From positions 992,001 through 1,056,000 of the forward strand of contig NZ_CP017244.1 of NCBI RefSeq assembly GCF_001908375.1: a DNA stretch of 64,000 bases, read 5' to 3'. Positions within the stretch are counted from its first letter, which is position 1; each line of letters starts with the position of its first letter. A program made the position numbers and the translations under genes. Of the stretch, positions 35,901 through 44,816 are shown piece after piece. Source of the DNA: Rhizobium etli 8C-3 (lineage in GTDB: Bacteria; Pseudomonadota; Alphaproteobacteria; Rhizobiales; Rhizobiaceae). Below the pieces are notes generated by a model that was not told where the DNA came from, made no database searches, and saw nothing but the letters and a program-made list of their open reading frames with translations.

Positions 35901-36944
35901 TCAGGGAGTAAAGCTGTCGCGGAAGACAAGTTCCGGAACGATTCTCTCGTAGGCAGGCGGCAAGTCCGGATTGGCAAGCCGACGCTCGACAAGGTCGACG
36001 GCGCGCTGCGCCATGACGACCGGATCCTGGCGGAAAGTCGTAAGCCGGTAGCTGAGCCAGGCTGCCTCCGGCACATCATCGAAGCCGATCACCGCGACGT
36101 CTTCCGGTATCCGCAAGCCGAGCGTCTTTCGCACATGATCCATCAATCCGAAGGCAATCAAATCGTTGGCGCAATAGACGGCATCAGGTCTTTCGGTCTG
36201 GGAGAAGAGCTGACGCGCGGCATCCATGCCGCTGTCATAGTCGGAATCGCTGCCGCGCCCGATCGAGATCGAAGCGCCGCACTCTTCGGCTGCCGCCAAG
36301 AAGGAATCCTTGCGCTCTGCAATGCTGGACGTTGCCGAATGCGACACTGCAACGGCAAGTCGCCGGTACCCCTTTTCGAAGAAAGCCGTCGCTGCTTTGC
36401 GGGATGCTTCGGCGTTTCCGGCACTGACATGATCGGCATCCGGCTCGCAGCGACCGATGACCACCAACGGCTGGCCGTTGCGATGCGCGATATCAACGAA
36501 GCTGGCGGGTGGCGATCCGGAAAGAATGATCGTTGCTTCGGCGCGGTGGCCGATCAACACCTTCTGCGCGGCAAGCATTTCATCCTCTGTCTTGCCGGTG
36601 TCGATCAGGATCGGGATGCTGCCTCGCCTTATCAGCGCCTTTGCAAGTGCTGCGGCCAGATGGGCGCGGAAGCCGACTTCCGGCCGCGTCGCAACAATAC
36701 CGACCAGGCGGCTCTGATTTGCAAGGACGCCACGTGCCAGGTCGTTGACATGATAGCCGAGCTCCTCGGCAGCCTTCTGCACCCGTTCGCGGGTGGCGGG
36801 CGCAACGCTTGCGCCTGGGGTGAAAGTGCGTGAAACGGCGGAGCGTGAAACGCCCGCAAGCTGGGCGACCTGATCTGCGCTGGCAAATCGCATGCGCTCC
36901 TTGGGCTTGGTCTTATTTTTCTGGCTCGTCGGGCCGTCCTTCAT
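35901..36944 (-). CDS. LacI family transcriptional regulator of the sugar operon
   Basis: A 347-residue LacI/GalR repressor. A basic N-terminal tail (KNKTKPKERMRF) precedes the helix-turn-helix (ADQVAQLAGVSRSAVSRTFT, about residues 23-42); the ligand domain includes RPDAVYCANDLIAFGLMDHV and EDVAVIGFDDVPEAAWLSYR. The gene is divergent from the sugar operon starting at 37322, and two LacI-type palindromes cover that operon's promoter, so this is the likely cognate repressor. The inducer is unknown but should be the imported sugar or a derivative. Confidence 0.92.
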   Translation of the reverse strand: MKDGPTSQKNKTKPKERMRFASADQVAQLAGVSRSAVSRTFTPGASVAPATRERVQKAAEELGYHVNDLARGVLANQSRLVGIVATRPEVGFRAHLAAALAKALIRRGSIPILIDTGKTEDEMLAAQKVLIGHRAEATIILSGSPPASFVDIAHRNGQPLVVIGRCEPDADHVSAGNAEASRKAATAFFEKGYRRLAVAVSHSATSSIAERKDSFLAAAEECGASISIGRGSDSDYDSGMDAARQLFSQTERPDAVYCANDLIAFGLMDHVRKTLGLRIPEDVAVIGFDDVPEAAWLSYRLTTFRQDPVVMAQRAVDLVERRLANPDLPPAYERIVPELVFRDSFTP

Positions 36945-37231
36945 TGGTATTCCTTTTTCTCAGCGCGAAGTCACGAACAGCTCCTGATTCGCATGGGCAC
37001 CAAGGATGCAGGCATGAGCGCGGTCCTCACTGCTATGTTTCCGTGCCACGGCGCTTAAAGCAGCAGTAGGGCGCCTGTTCTGCCCGTTTGGGTGCTGATT
37101 GTTTTCCTAAAATCTCTGTTTGTCAGCCAGATGACATGCCTGCCATGACCGCGCTGCATTGAACAGGGATTCCACCAAGATCGTGCATTCAAACCCCTTT
37201 TCCGCACTATTCGAGCCTGCTTTGCCTTCTA
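36945..37231. other. Gap between the LacI regulator and the sugar promoter
   Basis: No gene. The one structured element seen is a 5-6-5 inverted repeat, TGTCA-N6-TGACA (37121-37136), which could be a second operator or the regulator's own site. Confidence 0.35.
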
Positions 37232-37274
37232 TTGACAGCAAGAAACGTTTCCGTTAGGATCGTAAACGTTTACG
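37232..37274 (+). promoter_or_regulatory. Sugar-operon promoter with two LacI-type operators
   Basis: TTGACA (37232-37237), a 17-bp spacer and TAGGAT (37255-37260) form a strong sigma70 promoter. GAAACGTTTC (37242-37251) lies within the spacer and CGTAAACGTTTACG (37261-37274) covers the transcription start; both are perfect palindromes with the central CG of LacI-family operators. Their centres are 21 bp apart, two helical turns, so two dimers could bind the same face of DNA. Confidence 0.85.
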
Positions 37275-37321
37275 GGACATGCCTTCGGAGATTTGCCGGA
37301 GGCGCGCCGCGGGAGGAAATC

Positions 37322-38356
37322 GTGACATTGAATGCAGTGCTGTGCGGTTGCGGAGCCATGTCCAAGGGCTGGTTGCGTGCCATAAAGGAAACGCCGGCTC
37401 TAGCCGAAGCAATCGAGGTGACGGGCCTCGTCGATGTGAACTTGGCTGCAGCCGAAGCGCTCGCCGCTGAATTCGGCCTGAATCGGGCCTTGATCGGCAC
37501 CGATCTTTCCGATGTTATTGCATCGGCGAGGGCGGATATCGTCTTCGACGTCGTCATCCCGGTTGCCCGCTTCAATGTCGTCTCTACAGCCCTTAAGGCG
37601 GGATGCCATGTGCTGAGCGAAAAGCCGATGGCTGCCTCGCTGGCGGAAGGAACTGCCCTGATCGATCTTGCCGCAGAGACAGGCAAGATCCATGCGATCA
37701 TCCAGAACCGACGCTTCATTTCCGGTGTTCGTCGCATGCGCCGTTTTGTCGAAAGCGGTGCAATCGGCGATCTGACCGGGATCCATTGCGACTTCTTCAT
37801 AGCCCCGCATTTCGGCGGCTTCCGCGAAGACATGGACAATGTCCTGCTTGTGGACATGGCGATCCATACCTTCGACGCCGCACGCTTTGTCGCCGGCAAG
37901 ACGCCGCTCGCCGTCTACTGCGTCGAGCGCAATCCGAAGGGGTCGTGGTATCGTCACGGCGCCTGTGCCAACGCCACCTTTGAATTCTCCGACGATGTCA
38001 TTTTCACCTATCGCGGCTCCTGGTGCGCTGAAGGCGAGCGCACGAGCTGGGAAAGCCAGTGGCGTCTCGTTGGCTCCAGGGGAATGCTGACCTGGAATGG
38101 AGATGAAACATTCCGCGCCGCGGTCGCCGGGGAAGAGAGGGGGCTGCTTCGCGGCTTTACGCCCGTCGATGTTCCAGGGCCGGAGCGGGACGAGGAGACA
38201 CGCGGCCATGCCAGCGTGATTGCAGGTTTCGTGGACGCCATCCGGACCGGCAGGCGGCCGGAGACGGCCAGTTGCGACAACATCAGAAGCCTTGCCATGG
38301 TCTTCGGCGCGGTCGAGAGCGCCAGAACGGGCAAACGTGTTGTAATATCAGCATAA
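37322..38356 (+). CDS. Gfo/Idh/MocA family oxidoreductase
   Basis: A 344-residue NAD(P)-dependent sugar dehydrogenase. The N-terminal Rossmann fold begins LNAVLCGCGAMSKGWLRAIK, and the family's EKP motif is in HVLSEKPMAASLAEGTALI (about residues 92-110). The C-terminal barrel has the conserved VDMAIHTFDAARFV segment, in which the H and D take part in catalysis. It starts at GTG 37322 after GGGAGGAAATC; the open frame upstream crosses the promoter. First gene of a six-gene operon; TIM-barrel enzyme and ABC importer follow. Oxidation of an imported sugar, perhaps at C-3, is inferred from this pairing. Confidence 0.9.
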   Translation: MTLNAVLCGCGAMSKGWLRAIKETPALAEAIEVTGLVDVNLAAAEALAAEFGLNRALIGTDLSDVIASARADIVFDVVIPVARFNVVSTALKAGCHVLSEKPMAASLAEGTALIDLAAETGKIHAIIQNRRFISGVRRMRRFVESGAIGDLTGIHCDFFIAPHFGGFREDMDNVLLVDMAIHTFDAARFVAGKTPLAVYCVERNPKGSWYRHGACANATFEFSDDVIFTYRGSWCAEGERTSWESQWRLVGSRGMLTWNGDETFRAAVAGEERGLLRGFTPVDVPGPERDEETRGHASVIAGFVDAIRTGRRPETASCDNIRSLAMVFGAVESARTGKRVVISA

Positions 38357-38368
38357 GGAATTGAGATC

Positions 38369-39271
38369 GTGAGCAATCCTGCAAAATCCATCCGAATCGG
38401 AACTATGGTCAGCGCGTCCAAGGGCGGGGCCGACAAGCGCATCGGCCAGATCGCCGATATGGGATTCGAGAGCTTCGAACCCTTTTTCTGGCAGACGACG
38501 AACGGGCAGGATCTCGCCGAGCTCGGCAAGCGCTCACTCGATGCCATCGGCGATCGCGACATCACGATCTCGACGCTCGGCATGTTCGGCAATCCGCTGG
38601 AAGAAACCGATATCGACTTGCAGACGCTGCAGGGCTGGAAGGACTGCATCGACAATGCCCATCATTTTGGCGCCAATTGCGTTGCCGGCTTTACCGGCCG
38701 CATCCGCGGTGCGCCGCTGACCGACAGCCTGCCGCGCTACAAGCAGATCTGGAGCGAACTTGCCAAGCGCGCCGCCGACAAGGGCATCAAGATCGCCTTC
38801 GAAAACTGCGCAATGGACGGCAACTGGACAACCGGTGACTGGAACATCGCGCATAATCCCGATGCCTGGGAGCTGATCTTCAATGAGACGCCGGACGATA
38901 ATATCGGCCTTGAGTGGGAACCGTGCCACCAGATGGTCTACCTGATCGAGCCGCTGCCGCAGATCCGAAAGTGGGCAAAGAAAATCTTCCATGTCCACGG
39001 CAAGGATGCGACGATCCGCTGGGATGTCATCAAGGAGCATGGCATCTTCGGCAAGGAAAAATTCGTCCTCATGCGCACGCCTGGCTTCGGCGACAGCAAC
39101 TGGACGGACATCATTTCGGAGCTGCGTCTGGCGGGCTGGTCGGGCTCGATCGATATCGAAGGCTGGCACGATCCGGTTTACCGCGACGTGCTGGAGATGA
39201 CAGGCCAGGTCTACGCACTGAACCATCTGAAGCATGCCCGGGGCGGCGACTTTGTCGCCGATCCGGTTTAA
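38369..39271 (+). CDS. Sugar isomerase/epimerase-family TIM-barrel protein
   Basis: A 300-residue protein of the xylose isomerase-like/AP-endonuclease-2 barrel family. Metal-binding residues of the family can be seen in IKIAFENCAMDGNW (Glu, about residue 143), NIGLEWEPCHQM (Glu and His, about 180-190), HVHGKDATIRW (His, about 209-212) and SIDIEGWHDP (Glu, about 261). Start is GTG 38369 after AAGGAA. It follows the Gfo/Idh gene by 12 bp. Such pairs epimerise, isomerise or cleave 3-keto-sugars in related operons; the substrate here is not known. Confidence 0.88.
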   Translation: MSNPAKSIRIGTMVSASKGGADKRIGQIADMGFESFEPFFWQTTNGQDLAELGKRSLDAIGDRDITISTLGMFGNPLEETDIDLQTLQGWKDCIDNAHHFGANCVAGFTGRIRGAPLTDSLPRYKQIWSELAKRAADKGIKIAFENCAMDGNWTTGDWNIAHNPDAWELIFNETPDDNIGLEWEPCHQMVYLIEPLPQIRKWAKKIFHVHGKDATIRWDVIKEHGIFGKEKFVLMRTPGFGDSNWTDIISELRLAGWSGSIDIEGWHDPVYRDVLEMTGQVYALNHLKHARGGDFVADPV

Positions 39272-39280
39272 TGATACGGC

Positions 39281-39305
39281 GCCCGGCAAGGAGGATTTGC
39301 CGGGC
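39281..39305 (+). promoter_or_regulatory. Hairpin before the binding-protein gene
   Basis: A 9-bp perfect stem (GCCCGGCAA / TTGCCGGGC) with a 7-base loop sits between the TIM-barrel gene and the binding-protein gene. It may stabilise the mRNA 5' end of the abundant binding protein or act as a processing site. Confidence 0.4.
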
Positions 39306-39340
39306 AGTCGGGGAATGGGTAACCACAAAGGAGGAGAACC

Positions 39341-40573
39341 ATGGCTATCCGCAAATTCGCAGTCCTGAGTGCTTTGGCACTTGCCGGCGTCTCGCTCTTC
39401 GGCTTTTCAGCCAAGGCCGAAGACGTGACCATCAGCGTCTGGTCACTTGATCGCGACATTCAACCGGCGCCCAATCTCGTCAAGGAATTCAACGCGCAGA
39501 ACAACGGCATTAAGATCGAATACCGCCTCATTCAGTTCGATGACGTCGTCACCGAAGCGATGCGCGCCTATGCCTCCGGTCAGGCGCCCGACATCATTGC
39601 CGTCGATAATCCCGAACACGCAATGTTCGCTTCGCGTGGCGCCTTCCTCGATCTGACCGACATGATCTCGAAGTCGACCGTGATCAAGCCGGAGAATTAT
39701 TTTCCCGGGCCGCTGAAGTCGGTCGAATGGGACGGGAAATACTATGGCGTGCCAAAAGCGACGAACACGATCGCGCTCTACTACAACAAGGACATGTTCA
39801 AGGCGAAGGGCCTCGACCCGAACAAGCCGCCGCAGACCTGGGACGAGCTCGTTGAAGACGCGCGTAAACTGACCGATCCGGCCAAGAACGTCTATGGCCT
39901 GGCCTTCTCTGCAAAAGCCAACGAGGAAGGCACCTTCCAGTTCCTTCCTTGGGCCCAAATGGGCGGTGGCGGCTACGAGAACATCAATGCCGATGGTGCG
40001 GTCAAGGCGCTCGAGACCTGGAAGACCATACTGGACGAAAAGCTTGCCTCGCCGGATACACTCACGCGCGGCCAGTGGGACTCGACCGGCACCTTCAACT
40101 CCGGCAATGCAGCCATGGCGATCTCCGGTCCGTGGGAGCTCGACCGCATGGTGAAGGAAGCCAAGTTCGATTGGGGTGTGACACTGCTTCCGGTCCCGAA
40201 GGCAGGCGCAGAGCGTTCATCGGCCATGGGCGACTTCAACTGGGCGATCTTCGCAAGCTCCAAGCACCCGGCCGAAGCTTTCAAGGCGCTTGAGTATTTC
40301 GCCTCTCAGGACGACAAGTTGTTCAAGAACTACGGCCAGCTTCCGGCCCGTTCCGACATCACTATCCCGCAGACCGGCGAAAAGCTGAAGGATGATGCTC
40401 TCAAGGTCTTCCTCGAGCAACTGAAATATGCCAAGCCCCGTGGCCCGCACCCGCAGTGGCCGAAGATCTCCAAGGCGATCCAGGACGCAATCCAGGCCGC
40501 ATTGACTGGCCAGATGAGCGCCAAGGAAGCGCTCGACCAGGCCGCCGACAAAATCAAGGCCGTTCTGGGATAA
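39341..40573 (+). CDS. ABC sugar importer, substrate-binding protein
   Basis: A 410-residue periplasmic protein of solute-binding family 1 (MalE-like). A signal peptide ([20 protein letters not shown] through FSAKA, cleavage near residue 27) precedes the mature [19 protein letters not shown]. The family hinge and binding segments [20 protein letters not shown] and [20 protein letters not shown] are present. The ribosome binding site AAAGGAGG is very strong, in keeping with the excess of binding protein over permease. The substrate is probably a mono- or oligosaccharide or glycoside. Confidence 0.92.
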   Translation: MAIRKFAVLSALALAGVSLFGFSAKAEDVTISVWSLDRDIQPAPNLVKEFNAQNNGIKIEYRLIQFDDVVTEAMRAYASGQAPDIIAVDNPEHAMFASRGAFLDLTDMISKSTVIKPENYFPGPLKSVEWDGKYYGVPKATNTIALYYNKDMFKAKGLDPNKPPQTWDELVEDARKLTDPAKNVYGLAFSAKANEEGTFQFLPWAQMGGGGYENINADGAVKALETWKTILDEKLASPDTLTRGQWDSTGTFNSGNAAMAISGPWELDRMVKEAKFDWGVTLLPVPKAGAERSSAMGDFNWAIFASSKHPAEAFKALEYFASQDDKLFKNYGQLPARSDITIPQTGEKLKDDALKVFLEQLKYAKPRGPHPQWPKISKAIQDAIQAALTGQMSAKEALDQAADKIKAVLG

Positions 40574-40595
40574 TTGGCGCAGTCAATCGCTTCGT

Positions 40596-40618
40596 CTTCT
40601 CCCCGGTCCGGGGGGAAG
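40596..40618 (+). terminator. Intra-operon hairpin after the binding-protein gene
   Basis: A 9-bp stem with one G-U pair (CTTCTCCCC / GGGGGGAAG) and a 5-base loop lies 23 bp after the binding-protein stop and 85 bp before the first permease. Such hairpins commonly lower permease expression relative to the binding protein. Confidence 0.45.
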
Positions 40619-40702
40619 GAGAAACTCAACCATTTCCTCCCGGCAGGGGCTGTCTTGCGCGAGAGCGCCAGGCAGCGCCGTTCGGGAGTAATCGGAGGCC
40701 CC

Positions 40703-41605
40703 ATGAAGAGGATCCTGATGAGCGTCAAGGACGGCCGCGGTTTCGATATCGTGCTCGTTGCCTTTCCGCTCGGCTTTCTGTTTCTGATGGCGGGTCTGCC
40801 GCTCATCTACAACGTTGTAATGAGCTTTCAGGAGGTTGACATGTTCAGCCTCGGGACCTTTTCGCGACCCTTTGTCGGCTTCAAGAATTACACAGATCTC
40901 TTCGCGCAGCCCGAGACGCTGGGGATCTTTTACAACACGCTGATCTTCGTCGCCGGCTCGATCGCAGGTCAGTTCCTGATCGGTTTCGGGCTTGCGTTGT
41001 TCTTCTGGGTGAACTTTCCCGGGGCATCATGGATGCGCGGTCTCTTCCTCGTGTCCTGGGTCATGCCCGGCCTCGTTGTCGGCGCCATCTGGAACTGGAT
41101 CTTGTCAGGCGACTTCGGCGTGCTCAATTTCATCCTGCGAGAAAGCGGCATGATCTCCGGAAACATCTTCTGGCGTTCCGACCCACACTATTCGCTCTTT
41201 GCCGTCATTATTGCCAATGTCTGGCTCGGCACTTCCTTCAACATGATCCTTTTATCCGTCGGCCTTTCGGCCATCCCCGGCGATCTCTATGAAGCTGCAG
41301 AACTCGATGGTGCGAATGCCTGGCAGCGCTTCTGGACCATCACTCTGCCGATGATGCGCTCGACAATCGGCGCCATCATCGCCCTTGGCCTGATCTTCAC
41401 GCTGCAACAGTTCGACCTCTTCGCCGCGATCACCTCTGGCGGGCCGAACAATTCCTCAAATGTGACGCAATATTGGGCCTGGGAGTTGTCTTTCCGCCAA
41501 TATGATTTCGCCAAAGGCGCCACGATCTCCGTCATCATGATCGTCTTCGTCATGATCGCCTCTGTCGTCTATGTCCGTTCGACGCGCCATGAGGTGCGAG
41601 GATGA
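40703..41605 (+). CDS. ABC sugar importer, permease (MalF type)
   Basis: A 300-residue inner-membrane permease with six predicted segments. The EAA loop that contacts the ATPase is YEAAELDGANAWQRFWTITL (about residues 197-216), and the first segment follows GRGFDIVLVAFPLGFLF. The ATG at 40703 has GGAGG upstream; the longer open frame to 40574 crosses the hairpin. Its stop overlaps the next permease start by 4 bp (ATGA). Confidence 0.93.
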   Translation: MKRILMSVKDGRGFDIVLVAFPLGFLFLMAGLPLIYNVVMSFQEVDMFSLGTFSRPFVGFKNYTDLFAQPETLGIFYNTLIFVAGSIAGQFLIGFGLALFFWVNFPGASWMRGLFLVSWVMPGLVVGAIWNWILSGDFGVLNFILRESGMISGNIFWRSDPHYSLFAVIIANVWLGTSFNMILLSVGLSAIPGDLYEAAELDGANAWQRFWTITLPMMRSTIGAIIALGLIFTLQQFDLFAAITSGGPNNSSNVTQYWAWELSFRQYDFAKGATISVIMIVFVMIASVVYVRSTRHEVRG

Positions 41606-42429
41606 GTGAAATAAACCGAAACCGACTGATGCTCGCGATCGCCATCGCCATGGCGGCGATCTACCTCTTTCCGCTCTACTGGATGTATATCACAGCACTG
41701 AAAAGCGGCTCGGAGATGTTCGCCACGCCGCCGAGCTTCTGGCCGTCTTCTCCGCAATGGAGCACCTATGCCTATGTGTGGGAGAGCCGGAACATGGGTC
41801 GCTATCTCTGGAATTCGCTGGTGATCGCGCTCGGTTCCGTGGCCCTCATCACCATCCTCGGCGTTGGTTGCGCATACGTGCTGGCGCGTTATCGCAGCAT
41901 CTGGGTGGATATCGGCCTGTTCCTGATCCTCATGCTGCAGGTTCTTCCCGCCTCCTTGATGGTTACACCGATCTTCGTCGGTTTTTCGCAGCTCGGCATG
42001 CTCAACTATCCGCGTCTTGCCGTTATCATCGCCATAGCAGCAAAAAGCATGCCCTTCTTCGTCGTCCTGGTCCGCGCCACCTTCATGGCCGTACCCCAGG
42101 AACTGGAAGAGGCCGCTCTTGTCGACGGCAATTCCCGCATCGGCGCTTTCTTCACCATCGTCTTGCCGCTGGCGCGCAACGGTATCCTGGTCAGCGCGAT
42201 CCTCATCTTCATGCAGGCCTTCGGCGAATTCGTCTATGCGAAATCGATGATCCAGGCCGCCGAGCTTCAGCCGGCGAGCGTCGGTCTCAATTCCTTCATG
42301 GGGCCGAACACCAACGAGTGGAACAACATCATGGCCTACGCCACGATGTATGTAACGCCCATTCTCGCCATCTTCGTTCTCTTGCAGCGCCGCATCGTAT
42401 CCGGCCTCACCTCGGGAGCCCTCAAATGA
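41602..42429 (+). CDS. ABC sugar importer, permease (MalG type)
   Basis: A 275-residue inner-membrane permease. It has the MalG-type beginning (LYWMYITALKSGSEMFATPP) and the EAA loop EEAALVDGNSRIGAFFTIVL (about residues 172-191). It overlaps the previous permease and the ATPase gene by 4 bp each (ATGA), so the three are translationally coupled. Confidence 0.94.
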   Translation: MSEINRNRLMLAIAIAMAAIYLFPLYWMYITALKSGSEMFATPPSFWPSSPQWSTYAYVWESRNMGRYLWNSLVIALGSVALITILGVGCAYVLARYRSIWVDIGLFLILMLQVLPASLMVTPIFVGFSQLGMLNYPRLAVIIAIAAKSMPFFVVLVRATFMAVPQELEEAALVDGNSRIGAFFTIVLPLARNGILVSAILIFMQAFGEFVYAKSMIQAAELQPASVGLNSFMGPNTNEWNNIMAYATMYVTPILAIFVLLQRRIVSGLTSGALK

Positions 42430-43496
42430 CCACTCAGATCGAGCTTGTCGGCGTCAACAAGCATTACGGCGCCTTTCACGCTCTCAAGAACATCAACCTG
42501 TCGATCGCCAAGGGGACGTTCGTGGCGCTCGTCGGTCCTTCCGGCTGCGGCAAGTCCACGCTTCTGCGATCTCTCGCGGGTCTTGAAAGCATCTCTGAGG
42601 GCGACCTCAAGATCGCCGGGGAGCTGATGAACAACGTGCCGCCGCGCAAGCGCGACGTGGCGATGGTCTTCCAGTCCTACGCTCTTTATCCGCATATGAC
42701 CGTCGAGCAGAATCTCACATATAGTCTCCGCATCCGCGGCGTCGCCAAAACCGAGGCGAAGAAAGCCGCCGAGGACGTCGCCGCCACGACCGGCCTGTCG
42801 CATCTCCTGAAACGCTATCCGCGAGAGCTTTCAGGCGGCCAGCGTCAGCGCGTCGCCATGAGCCGCGCCATTATCCGTCATCCGAAGGCATTCCTCTTTG
42901 ACGAACCGCTTTCCAATCTGGATGCGGCGCTGCGTGTCCATATGCGCAAGGAAATCCGTGCGTTACACGACCGACTTCATGCGACTTCCGTTTACGTTAC
43001 CCACGACCAGATCGAGGCTATGACGATGGCCGATCACGTTGTCGTCATGCGCGATGGCGTCATCGAGCAGCAGGGAAGGCCGCTTGATCTTTACGACACG
43101 CCTGCCAACAAATTCGTCGCCGGCTTCATCGGCTCGCCCGCAATGAACTTCATCCCGGCGATCGTCGGCGAAGGTAGCGAAAGCCTGACGCTCGACTTCG
43201 GGGCGCTGAAGCACAAGGTGGCGATCTCCAGCAAACTGCAACCCGGCCGCAAAGTCACCGCCGGTATTCGCCCCGAACACATTGGCATCACCAGCCAGGG
43301 GCAGGGCACTTTCGACGTTCCGGTCGCTGTCGTGGAATCGACGGGTTCTTCAACCTTCATCACCGCGGCGACCAGACCTGAACTCACCATTGTCGAAACC
43401 GGTCGCGGAAATACACGGGCGGGAGATATCATCGGCGTCCGTGTCGATCTGGAGAAGCTTCACCTCTTCGACGAGACAAGCGGCGTCAGGATCTGA
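42426..43496 (+). CDS. ABC sugar importer, ATP-binding protein (MalK/UgpC type)
   Basis: A 356-residue ATPase. Walker A is GPSGCGKST (residues 37-45), the signature LSGGQRQRVAMSRA, Walker B FLFDEPLSNLDAAL and the switch His in YVTHDQIEAMTMADH. The C-terminal third is a TOBE/OB-fold regulatory domain as in MalK (VTAGIRPEHIGI). The ATG overlaps the permease TGA. It ends in a terminator-type hairpin shared with the convergent aldo/keto reductase gene. Confidence 0.94.
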   Translation: MTTQIELVGVNKHYGAFHALKNINLSIAKGTFVALVGPSGCGKSTLLRSLAGLESISEGDLKIAGELMNNVPPRKRDVAMVFQSYALYPHMTVEQNLTYSLRIRGVAKTEAKKAAEDVAATTGLSHLLKRYPRELSGGQRQRVAMSRAIIRHPKAFLFDEPLSNLDAALRVHMRKEIRALHDRLHATSVYVTHDQIEAMTMADHVVVMRDGVIEQQGRPLDLYDTPANKFVAGFIGSPAMNFIPAIVGEGSESLTLDFGALKHKVAISSKLQPGRKVTAGIRPEHIGITSQGQGTFDVPVAVVESTGSSTFITAATRPELTIVETGRGNTRAGDIIGVRVDLEKLHLFDETSGVRI

Positions 43497-43515
43497 CGCC
43501 GCCTTTAAGCGTCAG
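43493..43515. terminator. Bidirectional terminator between convergent genes
   Basis: CTGACGC and GCGTCAG form a 7-bp perfect stem with a 9-base loop that includes TTTAA. Both stop codons, of the ATPase gene (43494-43496) and of the aldo/keto reductase gene (43512-43514), lie within the stem. Confidence 0.65.
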
Positions 43516-44543
43516 CGTCCGCCTTCCATCTTGCGGTGGCGCTGGTTGATGCCATGCTCACCATAGGGATATTGTCCAGGCGTCGGCGCGCTGACTTCGT
43601 CAAGCCTGGTGGTCTCCTCATGTGAAAGCGCAAGGCTGGCGGCGTTGAGATTGTCGGCGAGCTGCTCAGGATTTCGCGCACCGAGAATGACCGAGGTCAC
43701 TGCCGGGCGCGCCGCCGTCCAGGCAAGGGCCACTTGCGCCATGCTGACGCCGCGGGCAATGGCGATCTCCTCCACCACCCTGATAACTGCCCAGGTGCGC
43801 TCCTGCGCATTGCGGGCTTCGAAGGCTTCGCCGCCGCGCGCTGGATTTTCGCCAAGACGGGTTGCGCCGGTCGGCAGCTGATCACGCTTGTACTTGCCAG
43901 TCAGCCAGCCGCCGCCAAGTGGTGACCAAGGAAGCAGCCCCAGGCCAGCATCCTGGCAGGCGGCGACGATCTCTAGCTCGATATCGCGCATCAGCAAATT
44001 GTATTGCGGCTGAAGCGTCACCGGCCGTGTGTAGCCGCGCGCCTTGGCAATTTCGCATGCCTTGGCGATGTGCCAGCCGACATAGTTGGAAAACCCGTAA
44101 TAGCCGATCTTGCCCGCTGAGACGGCGTCATCGAGGAAGCGTAGGGTCTCCTCGATCGGCGTCAGCGCGTCCCATGCATGCATCTGGTAAAGATCGATAT
44201 GCTCGATGCCCAAGCGACGCAGAGAGTCGTTGAGCGCTTGGTTGAGATGTTTGCGTGAGAGACCGATATCATTTGGACCCGGACCCATCGGGAAGCGGCC
44301 TTTGGTCGCGATCACGGCTTGCCTTGCCTCGCTCGGCCGCGTTTTCAGCCAGCGGCCGATGATTTCTTCGGAACTGCCAGCGCTATAAACGTCGGCGGTA
44401 TCGATGAAATTGCCGCCCCAGGCGAAATAGTCGTCGAGCAGCTTGTGGGAGGCCGCTTCGTCCGCCTCCGCGCCAAAGGTCATCGTGCCGAGACAATAGG
44501 CGGTCACGATTGTGCCGCTCTGGCCGAGTTTGCGATAATCCAT
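43512..44543 (-). CDS. Aldo/keto reductase
   Basis: A 343-residue NADPH-dependent oxidoreductase. The catalytic tetrad can be seen: Asp and Tyr in FIDTADVYSAGSSEEIIGRW (about residues 47-66), Lys in VIATKGRF and His in IDLYQMHAWD. The substrate-strand motif VTLQPQYNLLMRDIELEIVA is also typical. The ATG at 44543 is preceded by AGGAGG. It faces the sugar operon tail to tail and is divergent from a LysR regulator. It could reduce a keto-sugar intermediate of that operon or detoxify aldehydes; the substrate is not determined. Confidence 0.93.
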   Translation of the reverse strand: MDYRKLGQSGTIVTAYCLGTMTFGAEADEAASHKLLDDYFAWGGNFIDTADVYSAGSSEEIIGRWLKTRPSEARQAVIATKGRFPMGPGPNDIGLSRKHLNQALNDSLRRLGIEHIDLYQMHAWDALTPIEETLRFLDDAVSAGKIGYYGFSNYVGWHIAKACEIAKARGYTRPVTLQPQYNLLMRDIELEIVAACQDAGLGLLPWSPLGGGWLTGKYKRDQLPTGATRLGENPARGGEAFEARNAQERTWAVIRVVEEIAIARGVSMAQVALAWTAARPAVTSVILGARNPEQLADNLNAASLALSHEETTRLDEVSAPTPGQYPYGEHGINQRHRKMEGGR

Positions 44544-44816
44544 GTTAACCTCCTGATCCAACAAAGCCGCGACACCAAGGGCGGCCACCGTCTCGCGTCA
44601 TCGACACCGGTGGCGGCGGTATCCGCAGCCAACGATTCTTTTCTTTCGCAGCTGTCGGAAGGGACAGCGTCGACAAGACCGTCATGAACAGATGGGTTGA
44701 TCACATGAGGTAGAAGCAATGCCGAAAACGCCACGAGAGAATGCGACAGGCGCTTCCATCTTTCAAACGGAAGATTTAGATGAGATTGATCAATAGATGT
44801 GAAAAATGAGGCTCCC

